DNA from: Dipteris shenzhenensis
Taxonomy: Eukaryota > Polypodiophyta > Polypodiopsida > Gleicheniales
NCBI GenBank assembly: GCA_047967505.1
Contig: CM106539.1
Direction: 5' to 3' (one strand)
DNA length: 64,000 nucleotides
Below are positions 1 through 14,000 of this stretch, piece by piece. The notes under the pieces are model-generated. The model was given only the letters and a program-made list of their open reading frames with translations. It made no database searches and was not told the DNA's origin. Positions within the stretch are counted from its first letter, which is position 1; each line of letters starts with the position of its first letter. Made by a program: the position numbers and the translations under genes.

Positions 1-950
1 CTCCGAGTCAAGGAGCTCCTCCTCTTGCCTGATTGGGAGCCTCAACCCTGTGAGACCCGCCACCTGTGATCTCAAGTAGTAGCCCAAAGCCTCCGCTACA
101 AACAAGAAGAACGGAGCTAGTGGGTAGCCCTAGCGGATCGAGCGAGAGAGAGGAAAGGCCTCGCCTATGCGTCCTCTGATAATCATTTGACTAAAGCTCC
201 CTGCATATAGTGCTGAAACTCCTCTTACCCATCGGTCTGAGAAACCCAATCTCCTCATAGTGCCCTCAAGGAAGGACCACTCCACCCTATCGTAGGCCTT
301 CTCGAAGTCCAAGAGAAGGATGGCCAGTGGCTGTGACTCCTCCCTAGACCAATCCACTGCCTGCCAGAATGTGAAGATGTTGTCCAGGATGCTGCGCTCC
401 TGGATAATAAACCCAGTTTGCGTGTCATGGATTATGTTGGTATCAAGAAAAGGGCAAGCAAACTCAAGACCTTGGCGAGGATCTTGTATGCAGTATCAAG
501 CAAAGTGATCGGCCTCCACTATCAGATATCTGATCTATCTCCCCCTTTCGGGATCAAACAAATCCACCCCCTATGCAAGGACTGAGGGAGAAGGCCTGTG
601 TCGAAAATCTCTTGGCAACCTAAATGGAAAGGGGTGGAGATAATTTCCCAGAAGTTTCGAAAGAAGGCCGGAGTCAAGCCATCCTCCCCCCGGCAATTCT
701 GGGTCAGGAGAGCCTTGAGGGCTTCCCAGAGCTCGTCATCTGTGAAAGGCTCCTAAATTCTGCTACATAAGTCCTGCGAGACTACTGTCGAAACGTGATC
801 CCAAACTAGCTCTCGGGCCACAAGACCAGTTGGGGTCTTCATGGAGACTTTCACACAACCAACTATCTTGGCACCCCAACAGAGAGCTGCAATCTTGGAC
901 AAAGTGGAGGATGCAAAGCAAGCAAATATCTTGTAGAGGAAATCATAAAA
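1..950 (-). mobile_element. LINE (L1-type) reverse transcriptase remnant
   Basis: The minus strand encodes pieces of a non-LTR reverse transcriptase. The clearest is at 357-130, where a frame reads [13 protein letters not shown], the palm motif that follows the F/W-rich block in plant L1 elements. Upstream on the same strand (about 780-540) other frames give DDELWEALKALL, then EDGLTPAFFRNFW and LIPKGG; IIHDTQTGFI lies at about 440-400. The order fits the fingers and palm of LINE ORF2. Stops and frame changes separate the pieces, so it is a dead fragment, and it runs off the left edge of the window. The YxDD catalytic motif would lie beyond base 1 and is not seen. Family assignment is firm; the outer limit near 950 is approximate. 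Confidence 0.8.
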
Positions 951-3580
951 TCATGTTTTGATGACTTTAGTTTTACCAAAAACATTGAAAATACAAATGG
1001 AGGTCTAATATACATTTCCCCCCCCCTTGTTGGTGTTAATTTGCAATGACATTAAAGTTTATCGTGATAAAATTATCTTTACATTTTGTCTAACCAGTTT
1101 TGATACATAATGTATTTCAATATTTTGTTTATAAGAAATTCAAAGTTTTTACTAAAAAATACCAATATAGACTAACATTGTTGAGTACACACTCTGCTTT
1201 CCCAAAACATACTCTTCATTTGGCCACTTAATTAATTGTCTACATGTTGTGGTATGGTTAATAATATGATAGAGAGTGGCCCATGCTTGAGGTGATAATT
1301 CACTTAATGATAAGTGCACATTCCAAGTGGATCCTATCAACAACATAAAAGTCATTCTAAATCATCATCTCATTGACAATGTGGGAGGCTATATTGACTC
1401 AATCTAGAGTTTCCCTACATTTCCCAAAGTCTAGCATTAATAAGAGGTTATTCTAAGGGCAACAAGAGAGCAACATCTGGTCAAGCCTTCCCATACCCAC
1501 AGGTAGGGAAGGTGTAGAATCTAAGTGCTCGTTGTGATATGCTTTTTTTTTGTTGGCAGAGTCGGGGTAAACTTACCCGATCTTCCTCATTTGTTCAAAA
1601 AGCTCCAAAGTATACACATTGTCATCATCCGCAAAATAGAAAAAAAAATGAAAAATCATACACATTATCATCATCCGCAAGGTATACACCTTGTAACACT
1701 CTATGCTAGTGTTTAATTATTAAAAAAAAGGCTAGGATTGGCCATGTACGCGCGGGCGTGCAAATTGACCAGACACCACCGAGCCGTATTACACACCTGC
1801 GTGCACATGGGCAATCCTGGCTTCTTTTTTTTTGTTGAATAAATGCCTTGTAGGTGATCTATGCTAATGTTTTCATTATTATTATTATTGTTAAAATGGC
1901 CGAAATCGGCCATGTGTGTGCGGGCATGCAAATCGGCTGTTGTCGTCTATTGTTAGAAATGCATTGCAGTTTAATGATGAGTCTATCAATGCTGAATATC
2001 TTTTTGTTCATTGGTTTTATAAGAATGTCTCTCTTTTCCAAAAATGATAGTTTGCAACTTTACTAATGTGTTGTTACTCTGTTGCCTCAAGCTAAATGGT
2101 TGCTTGACCAGGACTTTGTTAGCTACAATGCTACATTGGCCTAGTTACAAGAAGAAGGTGATGAGCATCAAAGGACCTTGAATAGTTGCAAAATTACTAT
2201 CCAAAACTTTCATGCTCAAGTTATTCCCTCTGTGTTCCCTGTTAAGGAAGAGATCCTTTGAACTTTTCTTTGCTATTGCTTACCAAGTTGCCACAAGTTT
2301 TGCTAATCCCTATGTTTACTCCAAAGTTGGTGGATTTTTAATACCTATAGATCTTCTCATGTGAGAGATTTTTTGTTGATCAGGAATATCATTGTATAAA
2401 TCTTTTGATAGTAATATAAATACAAACTTTTCTACCCAAAGAAAAAAGACTTGCGAGTAGGTAGTTTTAGGGGAGACCTTCTTTGAGTTATCTCAAACAA
2501 TCCACATGAAGAGGTCTTGGTGGTGCAATAGGAGAAGCTAAAGATTCAAACATGATAAAAGAAGTTTCACATTTTAAGAGCCCTTGATGACTATTTCATA
2601 GCCCTGATGAGAATAGTCATAGCGGCTTTACATTTCAACTTGTAGGCAGCCTATAGTGTTTTTTCCAACCTTTACAAAGAGGCTATCGTATTCTACATGC
2701 ATCTACCTCTTATTTTACCAGAAGTTATGAACTCTCAACCATTGGGTATTTGCTTATTCCCTCAAACCTTCAACTCTTCTATTGTTTTTCCTTCTTTTGT
2801 AGGTGAGCCTCCCACAAACGAGAAACCACCATGACATCCACACCCATCTTGATAGCGCATTGCTTTTGCATTGTTCAGATTTTGGGCCCTATGATATTTT
2901 TGTTATATTTGCAATGTAATCCCTTGCAAGTGGCTCCAAACCACTATGAAAATCAAGCTATTGTTTGTTTTGATAGCTATAAACCTAAAAGATTATTCTC
3001 AGAAATCGATTCGAGGATGTTGGCCTAAGTTCTTACAAACTACAAAGTTTTTTATGAATACAACATGCTTGATGATCTAGACCCTTCTTCCATAGCTAAG
3101 CTCATTCTCATACATAAAAGCATGGAGACCGATCATCCTGGTTTAGGTTCCTTGATCCTAATAACGTCATGGTTGGACATGTGAGTTTCTTACATGAGAC
3201 TTAGTTGTTGTTCAGTGGAGGATGCTTAGTGTAAGCACTTAGTGGAGCGACATGATAGCATATAAGTGGTGTCAATGTAGCAACAAAAGTACTTTTACAA
3301 GATAGTGAGCAGAGTTCATAATATTAAGAGATATTGGCATTGTATTAATTAGATTCGTTTAGATCAAATCGGGTCTAGAGTCGTGAGCTTTCGTCAATAT
3401 GATGTATAAGACGACGAGCTGCCAGCGCCTCCTTGTGGTGCTCACCCAAACCCACTAGCCCCATGCAGGTCCAGCATTGATTGATCTTCAAAGCTTCCAT
3501 TGCAGGTCAAGCCCAACAATGTTAAATTTCACGATTCTAGCACACTGTTGGACCATTGGAGTGGGATATCCAGTAAATTG
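951..3580. other. Upstream intergenic DNA without recognised gene
   Basis: This 2.6 kb is AT-rich, with many stops in all frames. I recognise no protein family, RNA gene or complete transposon in it. It contains a short inverted repeat (listed separately) and a run of AAT/ATT near 1875-1890. Text-like coding remnants around 2080-2270 and 2830-3030 do not match a family I know. Confidence 0.5.
1731..1950. repeat. Inverted plus direct repeat cluster
   Basis: A segment at about 1735-1765 (aggattggccatgtacgcgc and onward) recurs inverted at about 1799-1820 (gcgtgcacatgggcaatcc). It then recurs in direct orientation at about 1903-1935, where ggccatgt is again followed by gcgggc and tgcaaat. The inverted pair could fold into a hairpin of about 20 bp with a loop near 40 bases. 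The layout suggests the remains of a small inverted-repeat element, but I see no target duplication. Confidence 0.45.
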
Positions 3581-3649
3581 CAGTGTTAGGCTCCATAAAG
3601 CCTCTCTCTCTCCATGAGTCTCAGACTATGGGAAAGAACTAGTAGAGGT

Positions 3650-3792
3650 GGTGGTAGCCGATGAAGCCGATTGCCACCATGGATCTTAGGACATGCTAGG
3701 ATGTGCGAGGAGCACATATGATTGTTGTATAGGCGGCAGCAGGCAAATTGCTGAGTCCCCAGTGCTAGCAATGTGAATAAGGTGTGAGATGC

Positions 3793-3824
<32 letters not shown>

Positions 3825-4660
3825 TTGGCCTTCTTTTGCGTCCAGGTCGGCTTAGATTAAATCTAAGTCGTTCGATTACGGCAATTGTAGAAGCTGAATA
3901 TGGCACCCCCCTTTTATGGTAGTCAAATGCCATGTGGTGAGGCCACATCCCCTATTTTCGGTGCTCCTTCCTCCATTTATGTTCTCGCTGCCACCGCCCA
4001 CTTGCTATCCTACGGAATCATGCTGCCGCCCACTTGATATCCCACTTTTGATTATAGCCACTGGATCTAAGAGAGATCCTAGGGCCATCATTCCTTCGCA
4101 CTAAGATCCATTGGATCTCATTGCATCCAACGGCCATGGATGCTTCTTCTCGTGCTTGTCATTGACGTATTGATGGTCAGTTGGATGACCGCTCAGGCTT
4201 TCCGGATTGATAAGTACCCGGAAGGTGGCATGGGTAGCAGTCGTTGGTCGCCACCACCCCGAAAAGCCCTCCCCGACACATTCCCAATACATCATCATCA
4301 TCATTCATCATCATTTGGCCTTCTTCATCTTTGTTCCTGTTTGTGTTGGCTGGAAATGATGAGGATCGTCGATCAGAAACAACAACAACTCATTGAAAGT
4401 GAGTTGTTGTTGGCAGCTCGTGAACCCATTGCCGCCATAGACCTTAGGACGACACGCTAGGATGTGTGGGTAGTCCGCGGGCGACCAACCGCTCAGTCCC
4501 CAATGCCGTGAGCAAAGCCGTTACGAATAAGGTGTGAGACGCATCGTCATCATCATCATCATCATTATCATCATCATCAATTGGCGCTTACATCATCAAC
4601 ATCATCATCAATTGGCCTTCTACTTGCTTACATCATCATCATCATCATCATTGTGCTTAC
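3650..4660. repeat. Duplicated block with CAT/ATC microsatellites
   Basis: Two related blocks lie directly upstream of the gene. Block one (about 3660-3850) has gccaccatggatcttagg, then gtccccagtg, then aataaggtgtgaga, a CAT run of about 10 units (3792-3823) and ttggccttct. Block two (about 4420-4620) repeats the same landmarks in the same order, with a CAT/ATC run at 4545-4580. Further CAT runs sit at 4289-4314 and 4631-4650. This is a diverged tandem duplication with a period near 750 bp. It may form part of the 5' flank or 5' UTR of the gene at 4772. Confidence 0.65.
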
Positions 4661-4771
4661 ATCATCATCTTCATTTCTTCTTTGAGCTTTCACATGGTCG
4701 GTTGGCCTTCTTCTTCCTTGTGAATTGATTTCGCCTTCTTCGTGCTTGTGTTGGTGTCTGTGTGTTTGGCT

Positions 4772-5008
4772 ATGGAGACGATGGAGATGGAGCTTACTGT
4801 CATCTTCCGTAAGAATGAATTCCGTCTACCTTGCACAACCAATTCCACTCTTCTTCAACTCGGAGAGCAGCTCCGATCTCTCTCTGGCATTGACCCTCAC
4901 ACCATGCGCCTCCTCCTTCCCCCCAGCCGCCGTGCCTTCTCCTCCTCCCTTCTCCCTTTCTCGGATGAACACGCCCATCTCACCCTCCAAGTTGCCGGCC
5001 TAACTGAG
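4772..5008 (+). CDS. Exon 1: start and ubiquitin-like domain
   Basis: There are 79 codons, ending in phase 0 at CTGAG followed by the strong donor GTGAGT. The protein begins [15 protein letters not shown], and the segment from MELTVIF onward has the beta-hairpin and helix pattern of a ubiquitin-like fold. A polar or proline-rich insert ([15 protein letters not shown]) lies in the middle of the fold. The 5' UTR cannot be delimited from the sequence. Confidence 0.85.
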
Positions 5009-8000
5009 GTGAGTCTTTTCTTAATGGCGTAATCTCGAATGCTCCTTTGCGTCCCTTGCTATCTCTTTTTCCATTGGAATCGGCTGAGTGGTCTCCCGAG
5101 CATCTTAAATCTTACCGTCTTTCATGGAGATTAAGCGTTTACTCATTTCTATGCAAAGCTGTGAGCATGACTCCCAAACATCCGTATTTGATGCATTGTG
5201 TAACATTACTTTCTGAAGACATTTGTCGCAATATATTTCGTACCATCGTGGCTTTCAATCGTACATATTTGCTCATCTGTAAGTCAAAGCCATCATCGTC
5301 CGCACTCTGTGTTCCTTCCTTCTGAAATGATCGCCAATTTTGCATCTTGTGCAAACAAGCTAGAAATCTTTTTGTGTCCCAAAGAAAACGGGGATGGGCT
5401 ATCGTATGAGGCCTCACAGGTGGCGCGTTGGCTGTTGTGTTCTGACATCTTTAATACCATAGCTACGGTTTCTACTTGGAATTAGACTTCCATGTGATGT
5501 ATGTTAAGCCCAAATTTGCGGGTGCTAGGGAGTCACTTATCGAATTGTCTCCTAATCGATATCTGCTGGGTCGCGATCGACCTGTACTACGAGATCTGCC
5601 TCTTTATCTTTGCTTCGTCCTTTTGCAAAATCTTGCTTATTGGACGATCGTCTCCATGGTTGAGCCGGTGCAGTGTGCGTGGTGTTCTTCACTTAGTACT
5701 ATTGTTTTAATTTCATTTAACCTGGGAGTAGTAGCTTGCATTGCAGTGCTTGGGTCTAAATTTTCATATCCTTCATCTGGTCCGTTTGATACAACCTGTA
5801 CAGCGTCTTCTTCCTTTACAGTATTCCATATCTTGCGGGCTGATTTTTCAAAGTTCTAATCTGAGTCTCAAAACGTATGTATGTGCTGTGCCGTTGACAA
5901 TCCTGTACCTCTAATTGTCTATCTGTCAAGATTAACAACCTTAATGTGTTCTCTACCTTAGAGACTATCCCAAACATTCCCCATGCTTGTGTTGGTGTTA
6001 TTCTATTAACCAATGATTGTGCCATGGATTTTGTGTTGGATCCACCCCCTAAGTTTAGGTCAGTCCTTAGTTGCTCAATGCTTGAGCGAAATGTTACCTG
6101 CCCAATGGCGGCAGTAATCGAGGTGACAGGATTTGAACCTATGGCCCTCTATACCCAAAGCAGACCACCACCCCCAATCTCAACTCTCTGTAGGAATCTT
6201 CTCTCTTGGGAGGGGGAGTCCATACCCAATAGGGATCGTTTGGAAACTACTTGGAAGATTTTGGTCGTGATTGATAGCCAACGGAAGGACCCACCCTTTT
6301 TGGAGTCAATTCAAGCAATTTTGGTGTTATTCTATTAGTGCCATGGATTTTGTGTTGGATTCACCCCCTAAGTTTAGGGTTAGTCCTTAGTTGCTCAATG
6401 CTAAGCACACTTCCAGGCAACTATATGGACCAGATTTGCATCAGATCTGATGACATATGTTGAGAGGACACATTGGCTGAAGTGCCATGTGTTTGACAAG
6501 GTTAGCCCTCTTCCTTTGTGAGAGTGCTGTTGTTGGTCTGTAACATAGGGGAAACATGGCGGGGAAGCTAGCATTAGTATCATCTAGGGCTTGAAGAATA
6601 TACGTGTTTAGCCTATGTCTAATTTATCTCAAGCGAGAATAAGTGGGCTATTCTGAGTCCGTCGTGTGAGTGGATTTGTTCGCCCAGCCCTAAAACTATA
6701 AAAAGGCAGTTGTTCCTATCATTGTACTCATCTTCAAAGACATCATTCTTAATGACATTAGAGCTGGAGTAGACAAGCTCTAGCCCAGCTCATCTAAAGC
6801 TTCTTCCTAGGCCTGTGCAACAACTATACACACATGCTTCACTATATCTGCTCGTCCTCATGTTGACAAGATAGGTTAACGTTTTATATTGCGGTCACCC
6901 AAGTTATAAGTGTTCTTCCTCATTAGAGTAATTTGTGTAAGAAAACAATAAAACGTCTGTGCTCAACAGATAACAGGATCTCGTATGCAAGAGAGAAAAG
7001 TAGATAGTATGGAGAATCAAAAATTTGATTACTGTAAAACTGATACAATAGATGGCGCTGCCCCCCAGCTGTGCGCTCCTGTGTGAGAAGCTTGGATGGC
7101 GTGCTAGAAACAGTAGAGGACGGAGGTTGGATGCTAAGGAATCAGGGTTGCTGTTGCCAGTGATGGTAATGGGCTTCACGGGCTTGCTCTTATATAGCCA
7201 CCAGTCGTAGTCGGTTAGACCCAATTGGGAGACCGACCCGGTTGACCCAAAACAACCGATTGGAGGTCGGCCGAAATAGGCCACTGACCACACGTTAGAA
7301 CCGTGGCGCAGAATAGAGCAACTCACCTACGATATCCGTTCGGCCCAGAGCCATCCGGGATCATCTGGGGCTCCAAACAGGCCCCGCAGCCCGAGAGTGG
7401 GCTGCCCCGGGAAATGCTCCATCTACCCTCAGTGCAGTCAGTCAAGGGATGTCTTTCCGCACTTGCATGTAGCCTAGTTGGCAGTGTATCAACTCTATCT
7501 GAAGCCGTCCAGCCATCAGGCCACACATGGCTCCCATTTGGTGTCCAAACCAGGACCTACCGGATAACTGAGCTACTCAAATGCCTTCTCCTCATATGGG
7601 GGGCTTACAAGTAGAGTTAGCTGGTTTCCGCGTAGTTACACGAGAGTGGAGCATTGATATCTAACACCCCCCCTCAATGTCCACCCGCAAGTGAACTTAC
7701 TTTTTCGGCCCAATGCCAAGTCGATGAAGATGCCTCTCTAGCAAGTCTCTTCCAAGAGCCTTCGTGAAGATGTCCACAGCATTGTCTGTAGTCGGACAAT
7801 ACACCAAGTCGACCTCTCCATCCAAGATGAGCTCGCATACAAAGTGATATTGAATCTCAATGTGTTTTGTGCAAGCGTGGAACACATGGTTCTTTGCAAT
7901 TGCCATGCAACTCTGATTGTCACATGATAAGTGCGTAGGCTTGTTTTGCATTGCACCCATGTCCCCTAAAATCCTCCTCAACCACACTGCCTCACAAGAA

Positions 8001-11000
8001 GCAAAACATGCTGATTTGTACTCAGCCTCGGTAGAAGAAAGAGCAACTGTAGGTTGCTTCTTGTTGACCCATGACACAGCTCCAGATCCAAGTGAGAAAT
8101 AGTAACCTGTCACTGATCTCCTGCTGTCCATGTCTCCTGCCCAATCCGAGTCACAGAATCCTGTCATCCTGCCTCAACATGTATCCACTTGCTTGGTACT
8201 ATTTCTTTTTGTTTTTCAATAGTATGCTTATTAAGAAATGAAATGTTTTCCTTCTGTTCAGTTACGGACAATGGGGACTAGGTCTAGCATTTGAGGGTGG
8301 ACCCCCTTGCTTGGGGTTATGGGCATTAGTGACCCACAAGAGTGATGGCCTCTCTTTGAGAGGGACATCTAGAAACCACACCCCACCTGAGTACCCAAAC
8401 ATGGGACCAATCAAATGCACAGATTGCATACCGACCTAGGAACCATTCAAGAGAATGTTCCCTGAGCTTTGGGTGTGGGCCTGGCAGCATGCCAAGAGTA
8501 ATGGAGATACAAGATAAGACGACAAACAAATGAGCTCAGTATGGCTCAATTATGACCTTAGAGTACGTCAATAGATAGTCTAAGCTGTTAGGAACCCGTG
8601 GGTGCGATCAGAATTAAATTCTGACAACTTTGAAATTTAAGGGTTTTTGGGAGTGACGTGGCAGCTGACACGTGGCAGACTGCCACATGGAATCTGAGCT
8701 GGCAGGTCAGTCCACCTGTCCCACACATGTGGCAGCATGCATGGCAAGTGGCAGGGCATGCAGGCCAAGTGTTTGGCCCCAAATCTGGTAGATTTAGGGC
8801 AAGTGGTGGGCTGTCCTCTTTGGGACTGCAGCCCACCAAAAATCTGGGACAAGTGTCCACCTTCCACTCTAGGTCTAGGGGGGGGGCTGAGCCTATAAAA
8901 GAAGGCCTCTCCCCTTCATTCCTCACATGAAAATTTCGTCACTTTTCTTCTTCCTCCTTTTGGATGATGCTATAGAACCTCTCCAGCTCCTTGGGTGCAG
9001 CCAGCTTCTCCCCAGGCCATTCTCTCACCTCAGCAGCACATTCTCTCTCTACAACAGCACATTCTCTCTCTACAGTTCCAGCCCCTTCTCTCCAGAAATC
9101 TGCCCCCTCTCAGCTCTTGTGAAACAGCAGCAGCATCCTCTCTCCTTCACCTGGCCTGGAGCAGCCACAGCCCCTTTCTCTCTCCTGCTGCAGTCTTTCT
9201 CTCTCTACTGCAGAATTTCTCTCTCTACTGTTCCAGCCCATTTCCCTTGCAGAAATCTGCCTTTCTGTGCACCTCTGGAACAGCAGCAGCTCCTCTCTTA
9301 CATCTCCTCCCTTGGGATCAGCATAGGCACTCTCTCTCTACAGCTATCACTCCATAAAAGCTTTCTCTCTCTAGCCTACAGGCTGTTTTTCTAAGCTGTT
9401 CTCATTCCAGCCCCATTTCCACACTCTCCTCACCCAAGGTAGCTTTAGAGGCATCAAGGACTTCATCTACAAAAAGGCCAAGTCACGAAGGGAGCCTGTA
9501 TTGTCAAGTTTATCTCATTTACAGCACTATTTCATGTTGGTTCTACTATCTTTCTAGAAACTAGTGTTTGTCTCTAATGTTGGATGTAAGTGGTGATTGT
9601 TGCATGCTTCTTCCTTGTGGATTGGGCAAGCCAAGAGCTGAAACCTGAGCTTGGAGTCCTCCTTTTTGTTGTCTACCTTGTACATATGCTCTTGAGTCTT
9701 GTATCTAGGTCCTAGGTTTTCACTGAGTTCATCAGTTTGGAAGGTGCATTGCACCTTGGTCTTGTATCTCCATTTTCAAGAATAAAGTGAGCCTGGATAA
9801 GGGGGGGCCCCGTCTTGGCCCCTCAATCATATTGCATTCTCCAATGATGTCACTTTGTGTTTAAGCTGTATAAGTCTTAATTCCAGCTTAATTGCAAACT
9901 CTTAAGTTCAAGTATATGTGTTTGGCAACTCGCAATCATCTCATTCAAATGCCTCTGCAAAATCCGTTGTTTGAATTGATAGAAAGCACCGAGTAGTTTA
10001 CAAATCCAGTCAAGGTGTTGCCCTTGGTGTAGGTGATGCCATAATCAAGTGTGCCTTTGCACCGCATCCCTGCCCTCCAATGGTTCTCCTGGGGCTTATT
10101 GGAAAACCTGCTTAGTACACCAGTCGCAAAACTGATGTCCGGCCGCGTGTTGCACAAGTAAATCAAACTGCTTACAAGCCTTTTGTACTTGGCTTCGTCC
10201 ACCAGTGGTGATGAATCCTCGTTTGAGAGCTTCACGTCAACCTCTATAGGAGTGCCAACTGTCTTGCACTTAGCCATTCCAAATGCCTTCAGTATCTCTC
10301 CAGCATACTTCAGCTGTGAGATGAAGATCTGTTTTGGCTCTTGTCAAACTTCAATCCCCAAACAGAAATGCATCAGTCCGAGGTCTGTCATTTCAAACTC
10401 TCTTTCTAGCAATTGCTTTGTCTGTGAGATCTTTTCTTCACGGTTCCCTGTTATGACAAGGTCGTCCACATAAAGGACCACGATCATGCACCTGCCTCCT
10501 CTGTAGATATACAAATTTGCATCAGATGGGCTCCTCGTGAACCTGTTTTACAGAAAGTAGGCATCAATCCGCTGGTACCACGCTCATGGGGCCTGTTTCA
10601 GCCCATAAAGTGCCTTCTTTAGTTTACAGACTTTGCCTTCTGAACCGGGGATCACAAAACCTGGTGGTTGTTCCACGTATACCTCCTCCTTGAGATCTTC
10701 ATTCAGAAAGGCGGATTTTACATCCGTCTAAAACACGGGCCAACTTTCCTGTGCTGCTAAAGCCAAAACACTGCGAATTGTGGTTAGTCGAGCTGTGGGA
10801 GCAAAAGTATCCTGATAATCAAAACCATGTACCTGTGCAAATCCTTTGCTACGAGCTGAGCCTTGTACTTATCCAACGTGCCGTCGGGGACTTGTACTTG
10901 GTCTTGTACACCCACTTGGTGCTGACTACCTTGCGTTTTGGTGGTCGATCCACAAGGTCCCAAGTGTTGTTCTTCATTATGGAGCCATACTCCGACTGCA

Positions 11001-14000
11001 TAGTCCCATCTACTTATCATCACCCTGTGCCTCTTCAAGACACTTGGGTTCTTTAGCACGGATCACTTCTATTATCAAAGCGTAGTTGACCAAGTGTTCC
11101 TGCGCCCTTCTTTGCTCCTCTAATCTCTTAGACCGGCGGTGTTCGGATGGTTCCTCCTCAATGGCTGGAGGTTCTCTGCCGTCCAAAAGCTGCTTTACCC
11201 ACTTCGGGAATGGCCATTGTCGTTGTGGTTCTGCAGGCTCTTCTTTCTCTTCTTTATCTTGAATCCTCCCAAGCACCGTTGGGGGAGTTCGGTCTGCTGT
11301 TGGTGGTTGTACTGGATGGATATCCTGGTCCTGGTTGTGTGGGAAGGAAGCATCCTCCTCCAATTGATGCGGCTATTCTGAGAAAAGCACATCGCGAATT
11401 ACTATTACCTTCTTGGTAAGAGGATTATAGAGACGGTAACCCTTCGCCTCTTCACTGTAGCCCAAGAAAATACACTTCCGGCTCTTCGGTTCCCATTTGG
11501 TCTGGTTAGCATCAGGGACATGCACAAAACAGTCACATCCAAAAACTGTGAAATGTGCAGCTGAAGGTTTCTTACCAGAAAAGGCCTGCAGTGGGGTCAT
11601 CCCGTTCACAGCCTTCGTGTAGCTACGATTCAAAATGTAAACTGCCGTGTTACATGCTTCAGCCAAGAAGGTCTTTGGCAAATCTTTTCCTTTCATTATA
11701 CTCCTGTCCATTTCGCAGATGACGCGCATCTTGCGCTCTGCTACGCCATTTTGATGTGGTGTATGTGGCGGGGGTTTCTGCCTCTTGATCCCGTGACTTT
11801 TGCAATAACTTTCGAATTCACTTGATGTGAACTCTCCACCTCTGTCTGATCTCAACTTCTTAACCTTCTTCCCCGTTTCTTTCTCGACCATTACATGCCA
11901 TTCTTTGAAGTTACTAAGAGCCTCATCTTTAGTCTTTAGGAAGTATATCCATATCCTTCTACTGTAGTTGTCGAATTAGCGTCATGAAGTAGTAGAAACC
12001 ACTTAAAGCTTTCGTCTCCATCTTTCCGCAAAGGTCTGTGTGAACGAGCTCTAAAGGAGCCTTCGCCCTGCTGGCCTTTTTAGGAAAGGGCTGCCGATGC
12101 TGCTTGCCCATCATGCAAGCTTCACATACATCGGGCAAATCTGTAATTTCTGGTAGGTCTGCAATCATTCCACTTTTATGCATCTCCTTTAAAGAACTAA
12201 GGTTTAGATGACCAAACCTCTCATGCCACAGCTTAGTGTTGCTCACATTGGCTCGAGCACTGAAAGCTGAGAGTTCGTGGATGTTGTTGCGCTGTGTACC
12301 TTTACCAATGACCTTCCCTTGAAGATTCAAAATCTGTGCGCCATTCTTATCGAAGTGATCTTTGAGGTCTCGATCCGTGATCGCAGAAACGAACAACAAG
12401 TTTCTCTTGATATCTGGCACATAAAGAACATCGGACAAGTGTTTTACAACTCCATCTGACTTGAGAGCAATCGTACCTTTTTCTTTTGCTGGACATTTTA
12501 CATCATTGCCGACTGCTACTAGGATGTCATTCCCTACCGGATATAGAGAGGTATACCAATCCTTTCGACTGGTCATGTGGCGCGATGCACCACTGTCAAT
12601 AATCCAAGGTTCATCCGTAGGTACATGAACTGCCTCCGTGCAAATCTCCTCAATTGCTACGAACAGCTCTACTGGTACTGCCTGCGCGCTGTTGCTGGAC
12701 TCTTTCTTTACTCCGTTCTTCTCATCTGTAATAGAAACCCTTAATCTTCTTCTTTCTCTTTATCATCAGAAGAAGATGGGTTACCAGAGTCCTTACCCTT
12801 ACCTTTCTTTGATCCAGCCGAGAAAGTCGAATCTTCTCCAGTCCTTGTCTTTTGACGCATCTCCTCCTCCAGAAGCATTGCGCTGAAATCCTCAAAGTTG
12901 AGGGGCAGATTTTCTGTTCTGCGTATTCAGCGCCGTAACAAGACTGTCGTACTTTGGTGGGAGAATCCGTATGCACCTTCGTGCTAGATTCTCGCTGGTG
13001 ATGGTGATGCCAATTGTAGTCATTTGATCGCATAGATTCTTCATCCTGGTGATGAATTTCTCTGCCGTTTCAGACTCAGACAGTTTCTCGTTCGCGAGTT
13101 GAGTCTCCAGATTCTGAATCCGCATCTGATTCGTGGTCTTGTACTGATTTTTCAAGACCATCCATGCCTCCTTCGTTGTGGTGACATGTTGAATTAATGT
13201 CATGACATAAACACTTACACTACAGACAATAGAACACAGTGCCTCTGCATTTCTTCGTGTCCACGCGAGAATCTCATCCGCAGTTGGTACTATCTGTTGT
13301 CCTGCATTGGCTGGATTCGGTCTCGCAATCGGCTTCACGTCCACCCCAGTAGCAGTATCCCAAAGGTCGTATGTGCTTAGGATGGTCTTCATCTTGAACT
13401 TCTAGAGTGGATAGTTAGTGCCGTCCAACTTTCCGCTTTCGCTGAACGGTGGGATTCATAGTCTTGCGGGTTGGGCCATCTTTCACAATCTGCTCGCAAA
13501 CAGAAACACACTACCAAATCTTCTTGCTAGAGCCCAAGCTCTGATACCATGTAAGAAAACAATACAACGTTTGTGCTCAACAGATAACAGGATCTCGTAT
13601 GCAAGAGAGAAAAGTAGATAGTATGGAGAATTAAAAATTTGATTACTGTAAAATTGGTACAATAGATGGCGCTTCCTCCCATCCGTGCGCTCTTGTGTGA
13701 GAAGCTTCGATGGCGTGCTAAACAGTAGAGGACGGAGGCTGGATGCTAAGGAATCAGGGTTGCTGTAGCCACTGATGATAATGGGCTTCACGGGCTTGCT
13801 CTTATATAGCCACCAGTCATAGTCGGTTAGACTCAATTGGGAGACCGACCTGATCAACCCAAAACGGCCGATTGGAGGTCGGTCCCGGAATAGGCTACTG
13901 ACCACACGTTAGAACCGTGGCGCAGAATATAGCAACTCACCTATGGTGTCTGTTCGGCCCAGAACCATCCGGGATCATCTGGGGCTCCAAACAGGCCCCG

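Noticed and set aside
3586-3948. Minus-strand 120-codon frame with a run of Asp
   Set aside because: The Asp run is the CAT microsatellite read backwards; the rest matches nothing.
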